Made by a program: the position numbers and the translations under genes
Source of the DNA: Pirellulales bacterium
GTDB taxonomy: Bacteria > Planctomycetota > Planctomycetia > Pirellulales > Lacipirellulaceae
Length of the DNA: 64,000 nucleotides
Assembly (NCBI GenBank): GCA_019636345.1
Contig: JAHBXQ010000012.1
Location: 58,607 to 122,606, forward strand
Direction: 5' to 3'
Shown here: in pieces, positions 54,962-64,000 of the stretch
Position numbering within the stretch: position 1 is the first letter of the stretch
How the letters are laid out: each line of letters starts with the position of its first letter
Notes under the pieces: model-generated
Seen by the model: the letters and a program-made list of their open reading frames with translations, nothing else
Database searches by the model: none
What the model was told of the DNA's origin: nothing

Positions 54962-55307
54962 ATCATAGCAGCCGTGCGCCGCACGTCGCAACGCGAGCGG
55001 CCGATTTTGCCCGCCCGGTCAGGCGAGCCATGCTATGCATAACTCCGACCCGACCTCTCGCGGCACGCCCGCCCCGAGGCAATCCGCCAGCAGCGCGTCG
55101 AAGCTCGCCGCCGCAAAGCCGATCGCAAGCAGTTCCTAACCTCAAGCGAGCGACTCTGCGCGCCTCGTCACCGACTATTCGAGTTGGCTCTGGGCGGGCG
55201 CTTGCGCGAGAACGGTCCCCAGTCAGCGAAACGGCTTGCCGTGGGGCGTCGGCTGCATCGCTGATGCCGCTGGAGAACGTCTTTGCGAGAAGCGGCGGGG
55301 CCCGGGG
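54962..55307. other. Intergenic region, 346 bp
   Basis: Between the GntR gene and the end of the MFS gene, both on the minus strand. It should contain the GntR promoter. No gene or convincing repeat is seen; TATGCATA near 55034 is only a partial match to the operator box. Confidence 0.4.
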
Positions 55308-56699
55308 CTACTCAATGTGGAGCCGCTGTTGGATCTCTTCGAGGGGGACTCCCTTGGTCTCGGGCATTCTCAGAACGACCCAGACGAGTTGCCCGACCAT
55401 ACACAGGGCGTAGAACAGGAAGACGTGCGCCCCCGATTGTTCAGCGATCAGGGGAAACGACTGGCTAATCGCGGCGGCGAAGATCCAGTGGGTAAAACTG
55501 CCGAACGCTTGGCCGCGGGCTCGGACTCGGTTCGGGAAGATCTCGCCGATGAAGACCCAGATGACCGCCCCCTGTCCCACCGCATGGGACGCCAGGAACG
55601 CCAGCAAGCCGACGAGCACTGTTCGACTGCCGACGGACGTGAAGCCGTCCGGGGTCTGCTGCGTGTAAAACGCCCAGGCGACGGCTCCCAGGCTGAGGAT
55701 GTAGCCGATCGAGCCGGCCAGCATCAGTTTGCGTCGGCCGTAGTGATCGATCAGTGCGAGGCCGAGGATCGTGAAGATCAGATTGACGATTCCCAGGCCG
55801 ATCGAATTCATGAGCGCCGCGTTCGCGTCGGCATACCCGGCCGCCTTGAAGATGCGGGGAGCGTAGTAGAGGATCGCGTTGATGCCGCTGAGTTGATTGA
55901 ACGCCGCGATGGCGAACGCCAGTCGGATCGGCTGGGAATACTTGGCCTGAAAGAACGGTTCGTCCAGTTCGTGATGCTCCAGATCGATCGAGCGGCGAAT
56001 CGCCTGCACCTCCTGCTCGACCGATTCGTCAGCCGAGTCGACGCCCACCAGTCTCAAGACCTGCTCGGCTTCGGCGTCGCGCCGCTGGGCGACAAGCCAG
56101 CGCGGGCTGCGCGGAGTGATGAACAACAGGGCGAAGTACAACGCGGCGGGAATCGCCTCGACCCCGAACATCCAACGCCATTCGTGCTCTCCCAGATCCA
56201 GCTTGTGGATGGCGAAGTTGGAGACGTAGGCCATGAGAATGCCGAACACGATGTTGAACTGGGCGAGCGCCACGAGTCGTCCGCGCATTTTGGCGGGGGA
56301 AATCTCGGCGATGTACATCGGGCTCACCACCGACGCGCCGCCGACCCCCAGTCCGCCGATGAAGCGAAAGACGAACAGCGAGTACCAATCCCAGGCCAGC
56401 GCGCTGCCGATCGCCGAGATGAAGTACAAGATCGCCAGCCAAAACATCACGCCGCGGCGCCCGATGGAGTCGGCGGGCTTGCCGACGCAGATCGAGCCGA
56501 CGACGGTCCCGATCAATGCACTGGCCATGAGAAAGCCGTGCCAGAACTGCGACCACCACGGCGAAAGCCCGGTCGCGGGGGCGAAGACGCTCGCGAGATG
56601 CTGCTCGGCGCCGGAGATGACGACGGTGTCGAAGCCAAAGAGGAACCCGCCCAGCGCGGAGACTGCGGCGCTCACGATGAGCGGTCTGCGGAGGGTCAT
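55308..56699 (-). CDS. MFS sugar-porter-family transporter (XylE/AraE/GLUT type)
   Basis: Inner-membrane sugar:proton symporter of 463 residues with 12 helices. Sugar-porter signatures are clear: GGFLFGFDTVVISGAE, GKPADSIGRRGVMF, RFIGGLGVGGASVVSPMYIA, FNQLSGINAILYYAPRIF and the C-terminal PETKG motif (MPETKGVPLEEI). From the ATG at 56699 it has the usual length. It lies 227 bp downstream of a GH32 gene on the same strand, so fructose from fructans is the likely substrate. No operator boxes of the amino-sugar type precede it. Confidence 0.92.
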   Translation of the reverse strand: MTLRRPLIVSAAVSALGGFLFGFDTVVISGAEQHLASVFAPATGLSPWWSQFWHGFLMASALIGTVVGSICVGKPADSIGRRGVMFWLAILYFISAIGSALAWDWYSLFVFRFIGGLGVGGASVVSPMYIAEISPAKMRGRLVALAQFNIVFGILMAYVSNFAIHKLDLGEHEWRWMFGVEAIPAALYFALLFITPRSPRWLVAQRRDAEAEQVLRLVGVDSADESVEQEVQAIRRSIDLEHHELDEPFFQAKYSQPIRLAFAIAAFNQLSGINAILYYAPRIFKAAGYADANAALMNSIGLGIVNLIFTILGLALIDHYGRRKLMLAGSIGYILSLGAVAWAFYTQQTPDGFTSVGSRTVLVGLLAFLASHAVGQGAVIWVFIGEIFPNRVRARGQAFGSFTHWIFAAAISQSFPLIAEQSGAHVFLFYALCMVGQLVWVVLRMPETKGVPLEEIQQRLHIE

Positions 56700-56925
56700 C
56701 TGCTCACTCGTTTGTCGGAAAGTAAGGAGGAGGTGTGCCGCTGGATAGCCGCCCTGCAACGGCGTCCGGCTATCGGCTTGGGAACTTCAGCCGGTTGAGA
56801 AGAGCTGCGAGGTCACGGAAGCCACAGTAAAACGAGCGGGCGAGGCTCTGTCGAGGGCGCCTCGGCAGATCGGCGAAGCGGAGCCGATCAACGGGATCGG
56901 CGGCTGCCGCTTCGACTCGCTCGTT

Positions 56926-58446
56926 CTACCAAGCAGATTTCAAACGACTGAGTCGAAAATGCTTGATCCGAACATCTGCGCCGGCGGCGCTGATTGACTG
57001 CGGACGGTCGTCGCGACGCGGGGGAGAGTAGCCGGCGTAGAACTGTTGTCCGTCGAAGGCGTAGACCTCGACGGACAGGCGATCGACGAGCAAGCGAAGT
57101 CGAATCAAGCCGTCGCGCGGACGGAGGTCGTCGAAGGCGATCGTTTCGACCGGATGTCCTTGTTCCCCCGCAGCATTGTGGAGCAATCGGCCGGATTGGG
57201 CGTCGTACTCCAGCGACGTCCCCGCAATCTGGATCTGGAGCGTGCTTGTCTTGGCAGGTTCGAATTCGATGGCCAGATCGACAAGATCCAGCGGCTCTTC
57301 GTTCTTGAGGAGATTGCTCCCGCGGCAGAGCATGTGGTCCGTACGAACCAGCGAGTCGGCCGCAAGGGTTCGAATCTCCTCGATCGGCCACGCGTACAAT
57401 CGCGGTTCGCCATCGACGGTACGCAGCGTCAACTCGCAAGGAAAGGACATCTGCTGGTTGAACGGTAACCTGTATTGAGCCGCCGAGTCGGGACCGCCGC
57501 GCATCCAGCCGATCTGCACGACGCGGCCGTCGGGGCTGTCATTAAACGTTTGCGCAGCATAGAAATTGCCGCCGCCGGCGATGAAGGGGCCGAATTGCGT
57601 ACGAAACTCTCGCCCGTCGAACGTGCCGATCTCGTAGTCGAAACTGGCGTCGTAGAGAACGGCTAGGCGGCGTTTTTGGTCGCCGTCGACCGGCAAGAAG
57701 ACAAGGTCCATGCATTCGAACGCCCAGTCGCGATACAGGTCGGAGGCGACCTTCCAGTTCACCAAGTCCTTCGAGACGAAGAACCGCACTTGGCCCGGGT
57801 TGACGCGAAGCCACAGCACCATCACCCACTGGCGGCTCGGTTCGTGCCAGAAGACCTTGGGATCGCGTTCCTCGGCGTCGAAGCCCTGATTGTCGACGAT
57901 CGGTCGCCCGTCGTTCCAATAGGTCCACGAATCTCCCCCGTCGGTGCTGTATGCCATAGCCTGATAGAACCGCGGTCGTCCGGCAAAGGTGAAGAACGCA
58001 CACAGCGTCTTCTGCTCGCCTCTCTGCATGCCCAGGCTGTTGTCGCGATCGACGACAGCGGCGCCCGAGTAGATCGTGCCCGGGCGCCGATCGACGCGGT
58101 AGGGCCGCAGGGCGTGGTCGTGCTGGGTCCAATGAACCATGTCCGAGCTCGTCGCGTGCCCCCATGTCATGTTGCCCCACGTCGTCGCCAGCGGGTTGTG
58201 CTGGAAAAACAGATGGTACTTGGCGCCGTCGAAGACCATTCCGTTCGGATCGTTGAGCCAATTACGGCAGGCGGTGAAGTGAAACTGCGGTCGCAGCGGT
58301 TCGTCGTAGGAGCGATCGACGCAGGCCGACGCGGGGATCGACTGGTCGAGGGAGAATTCGCCTGGGGAACCCGGCAACGGTTCGCTGAAGGCGCCGGCGG
58401 CGAGCAACCACGTCGACCCGATTGCGAAATGGATGAGCCGTTGCAT
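56926..58446 (-). CDS. GH32 beta-fructosidase (fructanase/invertase type), secreted
   Basis: Glycoside hydrolase family 32 enzyme of about 506 residues that releases fructose from levan, inulin or sucrose. All catalytic motifs are present: WLNDPNG (63-69, nucleophile Asp66), RDP (194-196) and EC (244-245, acid/base Glu244); the C-terminal beta-sandwich follows (FEPAKTSTLQIQIAG, LRLLVDRLSVEVYAFDG). The ATG at 58446 gives a compact signal peptide (LIHFAIGSTWLLAAGAF); an ATG at 58473 is the alternative, and neither has a strong ribosome binding site. Exo-acting fructanase is the likeliest role. Confidence 0.93.
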   Translation of the reverse strand: MQRLIHFAIGSTWLLAAGAFSEPLPGSPGEFSLDQSIPASACVDRSYDEPLRPQFHFTACRNWLNDPNGMVFDGAKYHLFFQHNPLATTWGNMTWGHATSSDMVHWTQHDHALRPYRVDRRPGTIYSGAAVVDRDNSLGMQRGEQKTLCAFFTFAGRPRFYQAMAYSTDGGDSWTYWNDGRPIVDNQGFDAEERDPKVFWHEPSRQWVMVLWLRVNPGQVRFFVSKDLVNWKVASDLYRDWAFECMDLVFLPVDGDQKRRLAVLYDASFDYEIGTFDGREFRTQFGPFIAGGGNFYAAQTFNDSPDGRVVQIGWMRGGPDSAAQYRLPFNQQMSFPCELTLRTVDGEPRLYAWPIEEIRTLAADSLVRTDHMLCRGSNLLKNEEPLDLVDLAIEFEPAKTSTLQIQIAGTSLEYDAQSGRLLHNAAGEQGHPVETIAFDDLRPRDGLIRLRLLVDRLSVEVYAFDGQQFYAGYSPPRRDDRPQSISAAGADVRIKHFRLSRLKSAW

Positions 58447-58904
58447 GAGTCGTCGAGAGTATTGTGCGAGCATGGACAAGCCATCTGTACCGGGAGCAGT
58501 TGTCAATATCGTGCTGAGGTTCCGGTTGCGCCGCCCCAAGCAGAGTCAAGCGGTCCTTGTCATGTCGTCGACGATAAGAGTTGGCGGCGTGGATCGCAAG
58601 CAACGTCAACCGAACCGGCTTCAAAGCCGCCTCCAGGGTCACGGCAATGCGTCAAACGGCTCAATTACCATGAACCTGCGCTTGACCGGCAGACCTGCCG
58701 CGGGGAGCGACCGCCTTCTTCAGCGACGACCCGGACCGATTCGTCTGGCGCGCACTTGGCACGACCGCCGGGGCGAGATCGCAACTTTGGAATGACGCAT
58801 TTGACGAGGATTCGGCGCATCCCCCTTGGGCTTGGGGCGCGTCGGAAGACTGATGTTCCAGGCGATTGGCTGCGGTGTTCCAGATTCGAGGGGCCGAGTT
58901 TCGT
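58447..58904. other. Intergenic region, 458 bp
   Basis: Upstream of GH32 and downstream of the chrA gene end. Frames here are short and arginine-rich and I see no gene, repeat or clear promoter. Confidence 0.4.
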
Positions 58905-60293
58905 TCACCCGACGGCCAAGTACAGGAGCGCGCCGGCCGCCGTCGAGGCGGCGAGCGTGACGGCCATTCCTAGGCGAAAGCAGAAGGTCAGCGACAAGGC
59001 CAACGCCGCGACGCCGCAGGCGGCGAGATCGACCGACGACCAATCGGGCGTGAGCAGCCGCAGGCCCCCTCGGCGTTCGGTCGTCACGGTCGCGAACAGC
59101 GTGTGGAGCGAGAACCAGAGAGCGAGGTTCACGATGACGCCGACCACCGCGGCGGTGACGGCCGACAGGGCGGCCCCCAGGCGGCGATTGCCGCGCAGAC
59201 GTTCAACGTACGGAGCTCCCAGGAAGATCCACAAGAAACACGGCACGAACGTCACCCAGGTCGTCAACAGCGAACCGAGGATGCCCGCCGCCATGGGACT
59301 CAAGGGGCCGGAGTCGCGATAGGCGCCCATGAAGCCGACGAACTGAACCACCTGAATGAGCGGCCCCGGGGTGGTCTCGGCCATGCCGAGGCCGTCAAGC
59401 ATCTCGCCCGGTTCGAGCCAGCCGTAGCGGTCGACAGCTTGCTGCGCGATGTACGCCAGCACGGAGTAAGCTCCGCCAAACGTGACGACGGCCGCCTTGC
59501 TGAAGAAGAGCCCCTCCTGGACGTAGGTCGACTCTTTGCCGAGCGTACCGCGCAGCAGGACCAGCGGAGCGAACCACAGCGTCAGACCGATGACGAGGAT
59601 CCTGAAACTTCGCTTCCAAGTCGGCCGAACGTCGTCGACCAGGGTGACAGCGAGCGATTCGTCGTGAGTCGTCGTCGCAAGGGCGCCGTGACGCGCAGCA
59701 ACGAGAAACTTCTCCGGGAGGAGATGTCCCCCGACGAAACCGACGAGCGCAGCGGCAAGGATTAAGAGCGGGAACGGCATGTTGAAAAAGTAGATCGCCA
59801 CGAAAGAAGCCGAGGCCAAGGCGATCATGGGGCCGTTCTTGAGCACCCGCTTGCTGATTCTAAGCACTGCTTCGAGCACGATCGCCAACACCGCCGGCTT
59901 GAGCCCGAAGAACAAAGCCTGGACGAGGTCGGTCTGCTGATACGCGGCGTAGACGACGCTGAGCGCCAGGATCGACAAGAACCCTGGGAGGATGAACAGG
60001 CCCCCGGCGACGAGCCCCCCTGGGGTGCGGTGCAACAACCAACCGACGTAGGTCGCCAATTGCTGGGCCTCGGGGCCGGGCAGCAGCATGCAGTAGTTCA
60101 GCACGTGCAGGAACCGCTCTTCGCTGATCCACTTCTTCTCCTCGACGAGGATCCGATGCATGACGGCGATTTGCCCCGCCGGGCCGCCGAAACTGAGCAG
60201 GGACACGCGGACCCACGTGCGCAGCGCATCGCCGAACGGAACGCCGCCGTCGCGGTCCGAGGGTCGCTCGGTTTCGCCATCGATGTCGTGCAT
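58905..60293 (-). CDS. chrA: Chromate transporter, two-domain (long-chain) ChrA
   Basis: Inner-membrane CHR-family protein of 462 residues with two homologous halves, the long form. N-terminal half: [39 protein letters not shown]-terminal half: [40 protein letters not shown]. These FGG and PGP motifs are diagnostic. The ATG at 60293 is chosen; the upstream extension is arginine-rich and rejected. ChrA exports chromate; in many bacteria its true role is less clear. It stands alone here. Confidence 0.93.
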   Translation of the reverse strand: MHDIDGETERPSDRDGGVPFGDALRTWVRVSLLSFGGPAGQIAVMHRILVEEKKWISEERFLHVLNYCMLLPGPEAQQLATYVGWLLHRTPGGLVAGGLFILPGFLSILALSVVYAAYQQTDLVQALFFGLKPAVLAIVLEAVLRISKRVLKNGPMIALASASFVAIYFFNMPFPLLILAAALVGFVGGHLLPEKFLVAARHGALATTTHDESLAVTLVDDVRPTWKRSFRILVIGLTLWFAPLVLLRGTLGKESTYVQEGLFFSKAAVVTFGGAYSVLAYIAQQAVDRYGWLEPGEMLDGLGMAETTPGPLIQVVQFVGFMGAYRDSGPLSPMAAGILGSLLTTWVTFVPCFLWIFLGAPYVERLRGNRRLGAALSAVTAAVVGVIVNLALWFSLHTLFATVTTERRGGLRLLTPDWSSVDLAACGVAALALSLTFCFRLGMAVTLAASTAAGALLYLAVG

Positions 60294-60638
60294 TGGCGGT
60301 CGTCCGTTCTCGGTCGCTTCGTTCGGCCGGCCATCGAAGCAGTCGCTTCGTCGCCAGGATACGAAGGGGGGAGAACGAATAGTATTGCCGCGGAACGCCG
60401 GTTGGGAAGTCGCGGGAAGCCGAGCACAGGGCCGATCCGCTGTTCCAACGGACGTGCGGCATGACCTCGACAGTCCGCCGTCGTGGCCATGTTTTCCCGA
60501 CACGTCTCCATGCCCACGCGGACGAGGGCATGCCATACCGGGGAATGCGGAGCGGCCCAGCAAACGAGCACCGCAGTTCTTGCCGCGGATGCGCGAGCGC
60601 GTGCGAGAATTGGAGTCGGCAAGCCGATTTTTCTGCGG
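60294..60638. other. Intergenic region, 345 bp
   Basis: Between the chrA start and the end of the GH115 gene. It should hold the chrA promoter; none is obvious, and no gene is seen. Confidence 0.4.
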
Positions 60639-63629
60639 CTACCGGGCCGCTGCCGGCGAGGCGGGTTCGCTGACGCGAACGCTTTCCGGGGGGCCAAGAT
60701 AGCTGGCCGGCAGTTCGCCGCGGGCGACGACGAGCTTCTGCAACACGATTCCCGGATCGACCAGCCAGAATTTGAGGACATGCTCGCCGGCCTGCTCGAG
60801 CCGATGTTCTGTCGTCGTTTCGTTGACGTTCTCGGCGACCTGACGTTCCCAGGCTCGATTCGATGCGTCGGCGTGCATGTTGACGAGTTGCGGCGGTTGG
60901 TCGTCGAACGAGACCGCGTACTGCAGACCTCCGGCGGCGGCGAAATCCTGCGTCGGCGCCGCGAGCGCCCGAACGGCGACCGAGCCTGGCTGGGCGAGCA
61001 GCACGCGGTACTCCAGTCGCGGAGAATCCTCCGCCAGCGATTGTCGCGGGATATCGGGGGGCATGATCGTGACGCCCGACAGCGTTCTGCCCAGGTCGGG
61101 GATCACATGCCAGCGAACGTTCGGACCGTCGACGCGTCGCGACGCGTGCTCGGCCTCGATCGATACGTACCCGGCGGCCTCGACGTGGCCTTGGAACGTC
61201 GGCGGGACATCCGCCCGCACGACCGGAACGCGGATTTCGACGCTTTCGTCGGCCGGACCGCGGACGGTCAGGAGCGCTTCGCTCGTCCCAGGGGGAATCT
61301 GGCGCCAGTCCGCGGCGACCGCGATGCGCTGCGTTCCGGCGGTCGCCCCCCGCGCAGGCAAAACGCGGAGCCAAGGATCGCGGCATATGACGGCGAACTC
61401 GACGGGCTCGGTTCCGCGGGCAAAGACCTCGATCCATCGCTCGCCGGGACCGTACTCGTTGAGTTCGGGCAACGTCGCCGGCGCTGCGGCGGGCCACGCG
61501 CTTCGGGAGCCTTCGATCGCCACGCCCCAGCTTGTCCCGGACGGGACGTCGACGGTCCTCGTTGCGGGAGGCTCGTTGCGCGGGGGTTCCTGCCAGGACG
61601 TGTATCCGATGTGCGTTTGGTCCATCATGTGCCGCCACTTGCCGCCGGCCGTCTCCTCGTTGTACCGGCGCGAGATCGCGGCGTCTCGCTCGAACAATTC
61701 GGCGACTCGCGCGGCGAGATCGTTCGTTTCGCGCCGCCGGTGCTCGGCGTAAAGGCGATTCTTGCCCGCGACGACGTACAGTTCATTGAGGTTCGCGGAG
61801 GCCTCCACGGGGTGAAGCACCAGTTGGAAGAACGCATCACGGGCGTCGACCGGCAATTCACCCTCGATCCGCCGGGCCGAGGTCGCCAGCGCGGCGTACT
61901 CGGCGACTCGGGCGTCGGCCTCGTCGAAGTCGACCAAGCTGTAGGTGTCGGGGCTCAGCAATTCCGGCTTCCGCCGCGCGTTGAACTTGGCGTACTTGGC
62001 GAGCAAGTCGGCGATCGCCGCGGCGTGCGACTCGCCGAACTGCCGGGCGGCCCAGCGCCGGCCGTATTCGCTCAGTCTGTCGCTCGGCCACGCCTCGGGA
62101 TTCCAGGCGTAGTCCAGGAAGAACTCAATGGGGAACTCCATCGGCTTAATGTCGCCGACGTTGACGACCCACAACCGATCGGCTCCGTAGCGTCGCGCCA
62201 AGTGCATTTGTTCCCAAATCCGCGGCAACGGGTTGGTGTTGATCCACTTGTAATTGCGCGGCCCGCCGACGTAGTCGAAATGATAGTAGACGCCATACCC
62301 CCCGGGGCGCGGGGGTGCGCCGAGCGCCGGCAATTTGCGGATGTTGCCCCAGTTGTCGTCGCACAACAGGAGCAATACGTCGTCAGGGACGCGCATCCCG
62401 CGGTCGTAGTACTCCTGCACTTCTTTGTACAGAGCCCAGCACTGCGGCGTTTCGGTCGGGTCGCGACCGGTGATCTGGGCGATGATCGCCCGCTGATCCG
62501 CGACGATCCGTTCCAGCAAAGCGATATTGGTTTGCTCCGTCATCGGTTCGTCGCCGTCGCCGCGCATGCCGATCGTGACGATGCTCTCGAACTCGCCCCG
62601 ACGACGGAGACCCTCGGCCCAGAATTCGCGCAACGTTTCGGCGTTCTTCTCGTAGTTCCAGGGTCCCTGACCGTAGCGTTGCCACTCGACGTGAGCGCGC
62701 ATCATCGGTTCGTGGTGCGACGTGCCGAGCACGACGCCGTATTCGTCGGCCAGACGGGCGCTCTCAGGGTCGTCGTCGAACAGCGAGCGTCCCCACATGG
62801 CGGGCCACAGATAGTTGCCGCGCAAGCGGAGAATCAACTCGAACACTTTGTCGTAGAACCGGCTGTTGCAGGCGCCAAAAGTCGCGTGGGCCCAGCCGGA
62901 CAGCGCGGGCGCTTCGTCGTTGATGAAGATCCCGCGAAACTCGACCGCGGGCTCTCCGACCGTACGTCTTTCGGGAGGGACGTGCATGTCCGGGCTCCGT
63001 GGCGTCGGCACGTCGGCCCACCACGCCCAGGGCGAAACGCCGCTGCGGTCTGCGAGGTCGTACAGGCCGTAGATCGTTCCGCGCTTGTCGCTGCCGACGA
63101 TCACCAGCGCTTGCGTCATGCCTGGGAGGGGAGCGTCGACGATCGTCGCGACGAACTTCTCGCGTCGGCCGCGCAGATCGGACGGGTCGAACTTGCCAGC
63201 GGCGACCAGCCGCTCCACAAGCGAGCTCTTGCCGAGCGTGCCAGCCAGAACGGCTCGCGCCGGAAGGGCGGTTTGCGAGTCGACGACCCGCAGCACCGGC
63301 GGAGCGGAACCCGCGACGCGCTCCAGATCGGCCCGCACATGCTCGGCGACGCGGAGCACCCCCGGGTATTCGTCCGCCGCTACAAGCAGGGGCGCCGCCT
63401 GCCCGGCGACGGCGAGCGGGAAGCGGTGCTCGCCGGGCGTCTCGGTGAACGGCGCCGGCTCGTTCGGATCGATCGCCGCGCAAGCTTGGCGCTCCGGCGA
63501 GAGCGCGCACAACACAGCGAAGGCCGCGGGCACGTACGCCCAGCCTGCAGAAAACCTGCGACGTCCCGTTGCCGAGCGTCGCGGGGGCTGGGGACGACGA
63601 CGGGACGCGAATTCGGCGGTCTTCTCCAT
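60639..63629 (-). CDS. GH115 xylan alpha-1,2-glucuronidase, secreted
   Basis: Glycoside hydrolase family 115 protein of 996 residues, which removes glucuronic acid or 4-O-methylglucuronic acid from xylan or related glycans. The ATG at 63629 follows GGAGAAG and leads through an arginine-rich segment into a signal peptide ([20 protein letters not shown]). Family motifs: [86 protein letters not shown] and MRGDGDEPM. The C-terminal beta domain includes [11 protein letters not shown], a binding-like region. No partner xylanase is in the window. Confidence 0.92.
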   Translation of the reverse strand: MEKTAEFASRRRPQPPRRSATGRRRFSAGWAYVPAAFAVLCALSPERQACAAIDPNEPAPFTETPGEHRFPLAVAGQAAPLLVAADEYPGVLRVAEHVRADLERVAGSAPPVLRVVDSQTALPARAVLAGTLGKSSLVERLVAAGKFDPSDLRGRREKFVATIVDAPLPGMTQALVIVGSDKRGTIYGLYDLADRSGVSPWAWWADVPTPRSPDMHVPPERRTVGEPAVEFRGIFINDEAPALSGWAHATFGACNSRFYDKVFELILRLRGNYLWPAMWGRSLFDDDPESARLADEYGVVLGTSHHEPMMRAHVEWQRYGQGPWNYEKNAETLREFWAEGLRRRGEFESIVTIGMRGDGDEPMTEQTNIALLERIVADQRAIIAQITGRDPTETPQCWALYKEVQEYYDRGMRVPDDVLLLLCDDNWGNIRKLPALGAPPRPGGYGVYYHFDYVGGPRNYKWINTNPLPRIWEQMHLARRYGADRLWVVNVGDIKPMEFPIEFFLDYAWNPEAWPSDRLSEYGRRWAARQFGESHAAAIADLLAKYAKFNARRKPELLSPDTYSLVDFDEADARVAEYAALATSARRIEGELPVDARDAFFQLVLHPVEASANLNELYVVAGKNRLYAEHRRRETNDLAARVAELFERDAAISRRYNEETAGGKWRHMMDQTHIGYTSWQEPPRNEPPATRTVDVPSGTSWGVAIEGSRSAWPAAAPATLPELNEYGPGERWIEVFARGTEPVEFAVICRDPWLRVLPARGATAGTQRIAVAADWRQIPPGTSEALLTVRGPADESVEIRVPVVRADVPPTFQGHVEAAGYVSIEAEHASRRVDGPNVRWHVIPDLGRTLSGVTIMPPDIPRQSLAEDSPRLEYRVLLAQPGSVAVRALAAPTQDFAAAGGLQYAVSFDDQPPQLVNMHADASNRAWERQVAENVNETTTEHRLEQAGEHVLKFWLVDPGIVLQKLVVARGELPASYLGPPESVRVSEPASPAAAR

Positions 63630-63693
63630 GACTCTTCTCCGCAAGCTTGAAGCCGAACATCGGCGCGGCCCGGGCATGCGTCGACCGGACCGT

Positions 63694-63924
63694 TCACTGG
63701 CAATAGAACATGGCGACGGGCCCGATTTGCGAGCCTGCCGCCCCTACCCCGAACAACTGATTTGGGCGCCCTTTCGCCGACTTGCGACGAAGGGCGAAGG
63801 CCGCGATCCCCAGCAGCACGAGGACCGCCGCGCCCGGTTCCGGCACTCTCGCGATACAAGCTGAGATGAACACGCCGAGGGCAGGCGCCCATGCCGCGGC
63901 GGCGGGACGTGCTCGAGGCGCAAC
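63694..63924 (-). pseudogene. PEP-CTERM tail without a protein body (remnant or window-edge fragment)
   Basis: A minus-strand frame reads VFISACIARVPEP (VPEP at 63846-63835), GAAVLVLLGIAAFALRRK and on to a TGA at 63694. This is a complete PEP-CTERM anchor, but an in-frame TGA lies only about 26 codons before VPEP and there is no domain. In another frame a short signal-like segment (SGGLVVALSCASS) starts near 63976, so a frameshift or internal deletion of a PEP-CTERM gene is likely. The right edge of the window cuts off anything further. Confidence 0.5.
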
Positions 63925-64000
63925 TCAAAGCGACAACCAAGCCGCCGGAGCGCAGCCTGCGACGCCTCTTGGCCATCGGCCAGGCGAGAGCTCGTTCATC

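Noticed and set aside
55031..55040. A further operator box (TGCTATGCAT) upstream of the GntR gene
   Set aside because: Only 6 of 8 positions fit and no partner lies 18 bp away.
60483..63650. Plus-strand open frame of 1055 codons
   Set aside because: Antisense shadow of the GH115 gene.

Overview
The window comes from a high-GC planctomycete, most likely of the Pirellulales (Lacipirellulaceae-like). This rests on secreted proteins carrying dockerin-like repeats followed by PEP-CTERM anchors, DUF1559 prepilin-like proteins, LEPRxLLA N-termini on giant CotH/lamin-tail proteins, an ECF sigma factor next to a FecR-like membrane protein, twin-arginine Gfo/Idh/MocA oxidoreductases, and glycoside hydrolases spread through small operons without SusCD pairs. 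About 45 protein genes, one tRNA and two gene remnants can be supported. No rRNA, CRISPR array or intact mobile element is seen.

Left part (1-17.9 kb): mostly cell-surface proteins. On the minus strand are a BNR-repeat PEP-CTERM protein, an esterase-like hydrolase, a small PEP-CTERM protein, a 1472-residue CotH/lamin-tail protein, a FecR-like membrane protein and its ECF sigma factor. Divergently on the plus strand are a DUF1559 pseudopilin and two PEP-CTERM proteins. Next (18.3-24.4 kb) is a tight plus-strand operon for alpha-mannan or high-mannose glycans: FHS-type sugar transporter, ROK kinase, GH125 and GH92. An LssY_C-domain protein, a beta-strand-repeat PEP-CTERM protein and a second CotH/lamin-tail protein follow.

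Middle (31.6-35.2 kb): a decayed tyrosine integrase lies beside tRNA-Arg(UCG), then two small membrane proteins and a Hanks-type protein kinase.

Right-centre (35.5-55 kb): the most interesting region. Three operons appear to share one operator, two TGYATRCA-like boxes set exactly 18 bp apart. They are (i) Gfo/Idh oxidoreductase plus nagA; (ii) a nine-gene run of PEP-CTERM proteins, DUF1559 protein, lipoprotein, SDR, dihydrodipicolinate-synthase-family aldolase, nagB, beta-helix PEP-CTERM protein and an HGSNAT-like transmembrane acetyltransferase; (iii) Gfo/Idh oxidoreductase, Nramp-like transporter and SSS symporter. A FadR-type GntR regulator next to (iii) has a single box at its own start. 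I infer one regulon for an amino-sugar-containing glycan (degradation outside, import, deacetylation by NagA, deamination by NagB).

Right end (55.3-64 kb): a GH32 fructanase with a sugar-porter MFS protein, a ChrA chromate transporter, a GH115 alpha-glucuronidase and a broken PEP-CTERM tail at the window edge.
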